From Candidatus Limnocylindria bacterium (GTDB lineage: Bacteria; Chloroflexota; Limnocylindria; QHBO01), in contig JASLBU010000061.1 in NCBI GenBank assembly GCA_030146365.1, positions 1-18,309 of the forward strand: a DNA stretch of 18,309 nt, written 5' to 3'. The notes below the pieces were generated by a model that made no database searches, had not been told where the DNA came from, and worked only from the letters and a program-made list of their open reading frames with translations. Position 1 is the first letter of the stretch; the number at the start of each line of letters is the position of its first letter. Shown here piece by piece: positions 13,420 to 18,309 of the stretch. Made by a program: the position numbers and the translations under genes.

Positions 13420-14256
13420 ATGCGCCGTATTAGTGACGTGCCTCGTTTCCCCCTGCCACCCGCCGCCCTCGCCGCTGTGTTCCTTCCTCTCGCGTTGGGA
13501 CTATCCGGGCTGGCGGCGCTCGAACGGAGCCCCGCATGGGCACCTGATGCATCGGCGTCCGCAGCGGTCGACGCGGTGGAGCCTCGCAAGGCCCTCCGGG
13601 CGAAGGAGCGAGGCTCGGTCCCACACGCGGTCGGCGTTGCCGAGATCATCAGCGGGCTGACGCTTCCGCCGGGGCCCGGTGCCATCGAACAGAAGCCGAC
13701 CATCAAGGATCGGCCCCCGGCCAGGGATCGGCCCCCGGCCCGGGCCGAGCGCGCGCTCGGCATGCCGACGCTGCGGGCGGCCGACCCCGGGTGGGTGGCG
13801 CAGCGCCTCGAGATCCCAGCGCTGGGGGTCGACGTGGCGGTGGCGATGGCCGACAGCGCCGCCACGGAGTACTTCCCGCCGTATGGCGGCGCCTACATCC
13901 TGCGATCCAGCGCTCAGCCGGGCCGTGGGACGAACTCGTACCTGTTCGCCCACGCCATGCCGGAGCTGTTCAAGCCCCTGTGGGCCGCCGTGCCGGGGCA
14001 GCAGGTGGTCGTCACCATGTCGGACGGCCAGCAGCTCGGCTACGTGGTGACGGGCGTGGTGTGGAACATTCCCTGTCCCGACCCGACCGCGCCGATGCCG
14101 GCCGGCCTGCCGCCCGTCCTCGCCTACGCCACCGAATGCGACATGAGCTGGACGCTGCCGACGCCGACCGAACGACTCACCATGCAGACGAGCCAGGGCT
14201 TCAATCGGAACTACGGCGAGATGGTCGTGCTCGCGGAGCCCACCTGGGGCCACTAG
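13420..14256 (+). CDS. Sortase-fold membrane protein with Ser at the catalytic Cys position
   Basis: A 278-aa protein with one N-terminal membrane anchor (about 12-34), a long low-complexity stalk (about 40-120, including a DRPPAR repeat) and an extracellular sortase-like domain (about 124-273). LEIPALGVDVAV is the usual entry strand ('l.IP.IgV...v'); NSYLFAHAM carries the His (178) of the sortase 'GH' motif; VPGQQVVVTMSDGQQLGYVV is the core hairpin. Where sortases have 'LTLQTC', this protein reads LTMQTSQGFNR (253-263), so the nucleophile Cys is Ser258. The usual Arg next to the last strand is Glu267 (EMVVLAEP); Arg263 lies 5 residues after Ser258. Two other Cys (219, 240) are present. Sortases are cysteine transpeptidases; this one may be inactive, binding-only, or use another residue. 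No LPXTG-type substrate is found in the window. Confidence 0.75.
   Translation: MRRISDVPRFPLPPAALAAVFLPLALGLSGLAALERSPAWAPDASASAAVDAVEPRKALRAKERGSVPHAVGVAEIISGLTLPPGPGAIEQKPTIKDRPPARDRPPARAERALGMPTLRAADPGWVAQRLEIPALGVDVAVAMADSAATEYFPPYGGAYILRSSAQPGRGTNSYLFAHAMPELFKPLWAAVPGQQVVVTMSDGQQLGYVVTGVVWNIPCPDPTAPMPAGLPPVLAYATECDMSWTLPTPTERLTMQTSQGFNRNYGEMVVLAEPTWGH
13707..13740 (+). repeat. Direct repeat (16 bp, period 18) in the sortase-like stalk
   Basis: GGATCGGCCCCCGGCC is present at 13707-13722 and 13725-13740. It encodes DRPPARDRPPAR, a short basic proline-rich duplication in the predicted extracellular stalk. Confidence 0.8.
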
Positions 14257-14296
14257 CCCCCGGCTACTCCGCCCGCCGTCGGCGCTCGCGGCGCGC

Positions 14297-14674
14297 CTAC
14301 TCCGTCTCCTCCCCCCTCGGCAGCGAGTGGAGGACGCAGAACTCGTTGCCCTCGACGTCCGCCATGACGACCCACCGGACCTCTCCCTGGCCGATATCGG
14401 CCCGGCGGGCGCCCAGGCCCTCGAGCCGGGCCACCTCCGCGGCCTGGTCGTCGGGCGCCAGGTCGAAGTGCCATCGGTTCTTGACCCGCTTCTCGTCCGG
14501 GTTGCGCTGAAAGAGGACGGGAAAGACGCCGGGTTGACGCTCCTGGAACGGGGCGATCATCACCTGGTCGTCCGATTCGTAGAGGATCGGCCAGGACAGC
14601 GCCTCGGCCCAGAAGGCCGCAATGGTGCGAGGCTCGTGGCAGTCGACGGTCAGCGAGTTGATTGCGATGCTCAT
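14297..14674 (-). CDS. VOC (glyoxalase-like) family protein
   Basis: A 125-aa single-domain VOC protein of the glyoxalase-6-like type. The N-terminal strand-helix INSLTVDCHEPRTIAAFWAE is followed by LSWPILYESDDQVMIAP, then NRWHFDLAPDDQAAEVARLE with His69 at the position often used for metal, and VMADVEGNEFCVL near the end. Substrate unknown; relatives are common in GC-rich soil bacteria. It is convergent with the sortase-like gene (40-bp gap) and is preceded by the baeRF gene, 52 bp away on the same strand. A TAGATT box lies 6 nt before ATG 14674 and no Shine-Dalgarno is seen, which points to its own leaderless transcript. Confidence 0.82.
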   Translation of the reverse strand: MSIAINSLTVDCHEPRTIAAFWAEALSWPILYESDDQVMIAPFQERQPGVFPVLFQRNPDEKRVKNRWHFDLAPDDQAAEVARLEGLGARRADIGQGEVRWVVMADVEGNEFCVLHSLPRGEETE

Positions 14675-14680
14675 GCTCGC

Positions 14681-14686
14681 AATCTA
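14681..14686 (-). promoter_or_regulatory. Leaderless-type -10 box (TAGATT) of the second VOC gene
   Basis: On the minus strand TAGATT is followed by GCGAGC and then ATG 14674, a 6-nt spacing, with no Shine-Dalgarno. Confidence 0.65.
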
Positions 14687-14726
14687 CCCGGCGAACTTGC
14701 CGCCGCCTGTCAGGAACACCCCGGCA

Positions 14727-15827
14727 TCAGACCCGGTAGCGGAGGGTGGCCGCGACGCCCTCGTGACGGGCGATCTCCGGGTGATCGGCAACCACCTCGA
14801 CTCGGGCGTCGGTGAGGGATGCCTGGCGGATCAGCTCGCCACGCAGCTCGGGATCCATCTCGACGGTCTCGTCGAGGACCAGCTCGTCGACCTGGCCGGC
14901 GTCGAGCGCCGCCATGGTGGCGTTCAGGCCGACGACGCCGAGGTCTCCGGCCCTCCAGCCAGCGATCGCGCGCTCCGCCACGGTCCGGGCATCGGCCTCC
15001 TCCAGGGCCGCCAGGACGGGAAAGACCTCCTCGCCGACCTCCTCGAGCGACGCTCTGACGTCAAGGCGGGCCACGTGCTCGACGAGCGGACGGACCTCCT
15101 CGGACAGCTCGCCGTCGAGCGTGGGGATCGATCGCTCGTCACCGGCCAAGATCACGTGCGCGGGCTTCTCGCGCCCCACCAGCCGCAGGATCGCATCGGC
15201 CGCTTCCTTCGCGAACCGCTTGTCCTGCATGTCGACGTGGCGCTGGAACCGCGCCTGCGACCAGCCTCCCGCCTGGTGGCGGCGGTGCTCCGAGGGATCC
15301 TCGTCCGGGCCCGACCGCTCGGCCAGGCCACCGCGCCGGGTCACGAACAGGCGGCAGGTGTTGGTGTCCACGACCGCCACCACGGCGCTGATCTGGTCGT
15401 CGAGCAGCTTCGCCAGCTGGAACAGGTCGACGGTTGGCCCGGCGCTCACCTCTGTGTCGAAGGCGATCTGCGTGCGGGCGACCTCCCAGAGGCCGATGCG
15501 GTCACAGGCGAAGATGGCCACGCCATCGGCCCCGGCGAGCTGGTCCGCGTCGTCCAGCAGCGCGTCGATCCGCGCCCGGTCGGTGTCGATGGATTCGCGG
15601 GGCGCCGTATGGGCCTCATGCTCGCCGGCGATGGCGTCGAGTCGATTGCGGACGATGGTCAGCTCGTTCCGCTCCGCGGGCCGCTCGCCGTGCGCCTCGG
15701 GACGAACGTCGAGGTAGCAGCTGAGAATCGGGGCCTCGGTGGAGGTCGCCTCGGCGAGGCGGCGCATGAGCCCGCGCAGGAACGCCTGGTCCGGGCCGAG
15801 CTTGGTGGTCTTCGGTGTGACGGTCAT
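14727..15827 (-). CDS. Bacterial archaeo-eukaryotic release factor-like protein (baeRF/Vms1 type)
   Basis: A 366-aa protein related to the eRF1/Vms1 peptidyl-tRNA hydrolase fold. The central ISAVVAVVDTNTCRLFVTRR strand region is followed by GGWSQARFQR (187-196), the family's counterpart of the eRF1 GGQ loop with Gln191, and by MQDKRFAKEAADAI. The C-terminal half (about 220-366) has PAHVILAGDERSIP and LVVLG-like Rossmann strands (DLGVVGLNATMAAL, VDELVLDETV), an L7Ae/eRF1-domain-3-like layout. Vms1 frees nascent chains from stalled ribosomes in eukaryotes; for the bacterial families the role is mostly inferred (ribosome rescue or stress). It lies 54 bp after the LLM gene on the same strand. ATG 15827 has neither a Shine-Dalgarno nor a TANNNT box, so it probably depends on read-through from upstream. 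Confidence 0.78.
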   Translation of the reverse strand: MTVTPKTTKLGPDQAFLRGLMRRLAEATSTEAPILSCYLDVRPEAHGERPAERNELTIVRNRLDAIAGEHEAHTAPRESIDTDRARIDALLDDADQLAGADGVAIFACDRIGLWEVARTQIAFDTEVSAGPTVDLFQLAKLLDDQISAVVAVVDTNTCRLFVTRRGGLAERSGPDEDPSEHRRHQAGGWSQARFQRHVDMQDKRFAKEAADAILRLVGREKPAHVILAGDERSIPTLDGELSEEVRPLVEHVARLDVRASLEEVGEEVFPVLAALEEADARTVAERAIAGWRAGDLGVVGLNATMAALDAGQVDELVLDETVEMDPELRGELIRQASLTDARVEVVADHPEIARHEGVAATLRYRV

Positions 15828-15862
15828 GCTCAGGCCGTCGAGCAGGAGCCGTGCCCGACTCC

Positions 15863-15876
15863 CTCCACGAGTGGAG
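15863..15876. repeat. Small perfect inverted repeat between the LLM and baeRF genes
   Basis: CTCCACGAGTGGAG can form a 5-bp stem (CTCCA/TGGAG) with a CGAG loop. It lies 5 nt past the LLM stop and 36 nt before the baeRF ATG. It is too short for a confident terminator but could modulate downstream expression. Confidence 0.35.
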
Positions 15877-15881
15877 CAGCC

Positions 15882-16868
15882 TCAGGCGCCGATGATCTCC
15901 CGCCCGTAGGCGTCGAGGCAGTCCTCCTCCTCGCCGTTCATGAGGTAGATGTTGAACTGCGTCACCCCCGCGCCCCGGAGCGCCTCGAGTCGCTCGCGCT
16001 GGGCGGATGCAGGGCCGACGACGGCGAACGCATCGGTGATCTCATCGGTCACGAAGCGGGCGTTGTCGCTGCCGACCTCTGCGTGATGCAGGTAGTCGTA
16101 GCCCTCGCGCTCCTCGACGTACTTCCACAGCGCCTCCGGGAGGTCGTCCTTCGGGTACTTGTTGATGAGATCGACCACGTGGTTGCTGACGAGCGCCGGG
16201 AACCAGCGGACCTTGTCGCGCGCGGTCGCGAGGTCATCGCTCACGTACGCCGGGGCGGCCGCCATGACCTCGATGGCGTCCGGGTCGCGGCCGGCCTCCT
16301 CCGCTGCCGCGCGCACGAAGCCGATGCACCAGCGGATGATGTCGGGGTCCGCGAGCTGGAGGATGATCCCGTCGGCCACTCGGCCGGCTGCCGCGAGTGC
16401 CATCGGCCCGTAGCCGGCGACCCAGACCGGCACGGGGCCCTGGGTGACCCACGGCATCTGGACCTCGGTGCCGTCGAGCTCGACCGTCTCCCCCGCCGTG
16501 AGGGCACGGATGACGCGACAGCATTCCTCCATATACGCGACGGTCGTGGGCTTCTTGCCCATCACCCGTCGTGCCGAGTCGCCGCGGCCGATGCCCAGGT
16601 CCATCCGGCCACCGGTGATCTCGTTCAGGGTCGCCAGCACGCTGGCCGTCACCGTCACGTCGCGGGTCGCCGGGTTCGTGACGCACGTGCCGAGGCGCAT
16701 GCGCTCCGTGGCGGCCCCCATGAGGGTGAGGAGCGGGTACGGGTCGCGCCACAGCACGTGCGAGTCGAACATCCAGCCGTACTCGAAGCCGTTGGCCTCC
16801 GCCCGCTTCGCCAGCTCGACGCTGCGGTCGAACCGATGATCGGGCTTGAGCGTGATCCCGAACTTCAC
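15882..16868 (-). CDS. LLM-class F420-dependent oxidoreductase (TIGR03842/CPS_4043-like)
   Basis: A 328-aa luciferase-like TIM-barrel oxidoreductase. VKFGITLKPDHRFDRSVELA (1-20), GFEYGWMFDSHVLWRDPYP (27-45), GTCVTNPATRDVTVTAS (60-76) and GRMDLGIGRGDSARRVMG (87-104) with the following KKP are strongly patterned. They match, from memory, the F420-dependent CPS_4043-type family, which often sits beside pyrimidine or hydantoin breakdown genes. The frame is open further upstream into cupin DNA; the start is GTG 16868, which overlaps the cupin stop as GTGA and has GGAGG 6 nt upstream. With the nitrilase-type amidohydrolase two genes upstream and dihydropyrimidinase elsewhere in the window, a redox role on a pyrimidine or related ring is plausible, but the substrate is not shown by sequence. 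Confidence 0.87.
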   Translation of the reverse strand: MKFGITLKPDHRFDRSVELAKRAEANGFEYGWMFDSHVLWRDPYPLLTLMGAATERMRLGTCVTNPATRDVTVTASVLATLNEITGGRMDLGIGRGDSARRVMGKKPTTVAYMEECCRVIRALTAGETVELDGTEVQMPWVTQGPVPVWVAGYGPMALAAAGRVADGIILQLADPDIIRWCIGFVRAAAEEAGRDPDAIEVMAAAPAYVSDDLATARDKVRWFPALVSNHVVDLINKYPKDDLPEALWKYVEEREGYDYLHHAEVGSDNARFVTDEITDAFAVVGPASAQRERLEALRGAGVTQFNIYLMNGEEEDCLDAYGREIIGA

Positions 16869-17311
16869 CTCGCGCCTCCAGTGGCCGATGACGCCGATGA
16901 CTCTTCCGGGCTGGCGTCTTCCAAGACCGCGCGAGGACCGTCGACGTTGATCGTGAGCTCGCCGTGGCCGGCACGGAACAGGATCATCGAGAGCGGGCCG
17001 TCGCCGGCGCTCACGTCGCGGTGCACGACCCGCGCGGGCATCCGGCCGGTATCCCCCGCACCCACCTCGATGGCCTCCTCCCCGTGCTCGCCGAATTCCC
17101 AGCGCAGCACGCCAGTGAGGACGCAGGCGTAGCTGTCCCACTCGCCGTGGTGGTGCCAGCCGGACACCGCGCCGGCCGGCAGGTCGATGAACCCGACCCA
17201 TGCCTTGGGATCCGAGAACGCCTCGGCGCCGACGCTTCCCGACGGCAGCCCCGTGGCCGGTCGACGCTCGGCGCGCGTGACGATGCGCGGGTCCAGGCCG
17301 CTCGTGCGCAC
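16865..17311 (-). CDS. Single-domain cupin protein
   Basis: A 148-aa cupin. Motif 1 is GWHHHGEWDSYACVLTG (51-67) with His53, His55 and Glu57 as likely metal ligands; motif 2 is PARVVHRDVS (92-101) with His97. Cupins of this size are dioxygenases, isomerases or metabolite sensors; nothing fixes the substrate. It begins with GTG 17311, 10 nt after the nitrilase stop, and its stop overlaps the LLM start as GTGA. Sandwiched between the two enzymes, it is probably part of the same pathway. The last ~20 residues (Ser/Ala/Glu-rich) look unstructured. Confidence 0.82.
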   Translation of the reverse strand: MRTSGLDPRIVTRAERRPATGLPSGSVGAEAFSDPKAWVGFIDLPAGAVSGWHHHGEWDSYACVLTGVLRWEFGEHGEEAIEVGAGDTGRMPARVVHRDVSAGDGPLSMILFRAGHGELTINVDGPRAVLEDASPEESSASSATGGAR

Positions 17312-17321
17312 GTCCGTCGAC

Positions 17322-18170
17322 CTACGGGCGGGTCAGGTCGTCGTAGGCGTCAGGCCGGCGGTCCCGGAAGAACTGCCACGTCTGACGGACCTCCTCGATC
17401 TTGTCGAGGTCCAGGTCGCGGACGATGAGCTCTTCCTCGTGGGCGTCCCCCACGTCACCCACGAACTGGCCGCGCGGGTCCACGAAATAGGACTGCCCGT
17501 AGAAATCGTCGTCGCCGAGCGGCTCGATCCCGACCCGGTTGATGGTGCCGACGTAGTAGCCGTTCGCGAGCGCGTGCGAGACCTGCTCGACGCGCCACAG
17601 GTACTCCGACAGGCCGCGCGACGTCGCCGACGGGATGAAGACCAGCTCCGCGCCGTTCAGCCCCAGGGCGCGGGCGCCTTCGGGGAAGTGGCGGTCGTAG
17701 CAGATGTAGACGCCCACCTTGCCGACCGCGGTGTCGAAGACCGGGTATCCCATGTTGCCCGGACGGAAGTAGTACTTCTCCCAAAAGCCCTTCACGTGCG
17801 GGATGTGCGTCTTGCGGTACTTGCCGAGATAGCTGCCATCGGCGTCGATGACCGCCGCGGTGTTGTAGTAGATCCCGGTGGTCTGGTCGTCCTCCTCGTA
17901 CATCGGCACGATGAGGACCATGCCGGTCTCCCTGGCCAGCTCCTGCATCCGCTTGGTGGTCGGGCCGTCCGGGATGTGCTCCGTGTAGCTGAAGTACTCC
18001 GGGTCCTGGACCTGGCAGAAGTACGGGCCGTAGAACAGCTCCTGGAAGCACATCACCTTCGCGCCCTGGGCCGCGGCCTCGCGCGCGTACTTCTCGTGCT
18101 TCCGGATCATCGACTCCTTGTCGCCGGTCCACTCCGCCTGCAGCAGCGCCGCGCGGACGATTCGCGCCAT
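17322..18170 (-). CDS. Nitrilase-superfamily amidohydrolase, probable beta-ureidopropionase
   Basis: A 282-aa carbon-nitrogen hydrolase with the catalytic triad Glu44 (CFQELFYGPYF), Lys120 (KYRKTHIP) and Cys157 (VYICYDRHFPE). The active-site stretch HIPHVKGFWEKYYFRPGN, with Glu131 and the following MGYPVFDT, is like beta-ureidopropionase and N-carbamoylputrescine amidase, which remove a carbamoyl group from N-carbamoyl-beta-alanine or N-carbamoylputrescine as CO2 and ammonia. The presence of dihydropyrimidinase in the same window favours the beta-ureidopropionase reading; the putrescine route cannot be excluded. ATG 18170 has an AGGAGG site 10 nt upstream. It is first in the nitrilase-cupin-LLM(-baeRF) string. 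Confidence 0.9.
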   Translation of the reverse strand: MARIVRAALLQAEWTGDKESMIRKHEKYAREAAAQGAKVMCFQELFYGPYFCQVQDPEYFSYTEHIPDGPTTKRMQELARETGMVLIVPMYEEDDQTTGIYYNTAAVIDADGSYLGKYRKTHIPHVKGFWEKYYFRPGNMGYPVFDTAVGKVGVYICYDRHFPEGARALGLNGAELVFIPSATSRGLSEYLWRVEQVSHALANGYYVGTINRVGIEPLGDDDFYGQSYFVDPRGQFVGDVGDAHEEELIVRDLDLDKIEEVRQTWQFFRDRRPDAYDDLTRP

Positions 18171-18229
18171 GTGGTCTCGACCTCCTGAAGAGCCTCGCGG
18201 CCCGCGGTGACATCGGTTGAGGAGCCGAT

Positions 18230-18235
18230 ACTCTA
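18230..18235 (-). promoter_or_regulatory. Possible -10 box (TAGAGT) of the nitrilase operon
   Basis: TAGAGT on the minus strand lies 59 nt before the ATG at 18170 and would give a leader of about 53 nt with the AGGAGG site. No clear -35 box is seen, and the box choice is uncertain. Confidence 0.35.
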
Positions 18236-18286
18236 CACCGGCTTACGCGTCGATCGACCGCGCCGATTCCCGCGCGCCATCGCCGC

Positions 18287-18309
18287 TACCCTTGGCGGCC
18301 GATGAACCT
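18287..18309 (+). other. Possible divergent gene start at the right edge
   Basis: TACCCT at 18287-18292 is followed 9 nt later by ATG 18302 on the plus strand, with no Shine-Dalgarno. It resembles the leaderless starts in the window, but only 8 bases of possible coding sequence are present, so no product can be named. Confidence 0.25.

Noticed and set aside
13707..13740. Possible CRISPR or mobile-element repeat
   Set aside because: Only two copies, 18-bp period, in frame within a coding stalk; there are no spacers and no cas genes.
14257..14299. Terminator between the convergent sortase-like and VOC genes
   Set aside because: Only a 5-bp GGCGC/GCGCC stem with no T-tract, overlapping the VOC stop; too weak to call.
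14622..17132. An 836-codon open frame on the plus strand opposite the baeRF, LLM and cupin genes
   Set aside because: It is the mirror of minus-strand genes with conserved catalytic motifs; its translation has no recognisable domain and no start signal.

Overview
The window is about 18.3 kb of very GC-rich bacterial DNA with no rRNA, tRNA, insertion sequence, CRISPR array or phage gene. It carries 20 protein-coding genes, one cut by the left edge, and a possible start codon in the last bases. The content suggests a free-living Chloroflexota bacterium (Limnocylindria-like) or, less likely, an actinobacterium. The clues are a full set of F420 assembly genes with a stand-alone CofE (not fused to a nitroreductase as in mycobacterial FbiB), several F420/flavin oxidoreductases, a membrane Ser/Thr kinase, a DUF885 protein and a TIGR03252-like HhH-GPD protein. 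The taxon is an inference.

Layout. 1-345 (-): start of a DUF885 protein. 429-2745 (-): hom, asd and a VOC protein, coupled by GTGA overlaps (threonine/methionine branch of aspartate metabolism). 2813-3148 (+): an NTF2/SnoaL-like protein. 3171-6934 (-): cofD, cofC, cofE and a transmembrane Ser/Thr kinase. 7067-8417 (-): a PPOX-type F420/FMN protein overlapping an LLM-class F420 oxidoreductase, likely users of the cofactor made next door. 8508-9638 (+): a CinA-like protein with a degenerate C-terminal domain, overlapping tail to tail with a diacylglycerol-kinase-like gene that has no normal start codon. 10497-11150 (-): a lipoprotein. 11271-12662 (-): dihydropyrimidinase, followed by a GC hairpin. 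12806-13366 (+): HhH-GPD protein. 13420-14256 (+): a sortase-fold membrane protein with Ser in place of the catalytic Cys. 14297-14674 (-): a second VOC protein. 14727-18170 (-): nitrilase/beta-ureidopropionase, cupin, LLM-class F420 oxidoreductase and an eRF1/Vms1-type (baeRF) protein.

How the genes fit together. Dihydropyrimidinase and the nitrilase-family amidohydrolase are successive steps of reductive pyrimidine (or hydantoin) breakdown. The LLM oxidoreductase coupled to the nitrilase could be the redox partner and would use locally made F420. The kinase lies at the end of the F420 gene string and may be co-transcribed with it.

The most striking non-genic pattern is a start-site grammar. 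Six genes (hom, the SnoaL-like gene, cofD, cofC, the HhH-GPD gene and the second VOC gene) have a TANNNT -10-like hexamer exactly 6 nt before the start codon and no Shine-Dalgarno; cinA has one at 8 nt. This is the layout of leaderless mRNAs. Genes with a Shine-Dalgarno instead have their TANNNT 27 to 66 nt upstream. Four start/stop overlaps all use GTGA. No clearly undescribed multi-gene system was found; the best leads are the Ser-for-Cys sortase, the start-less DGK-like gene, the cofactor/kinase string and the F420-linked pyrimidine set.
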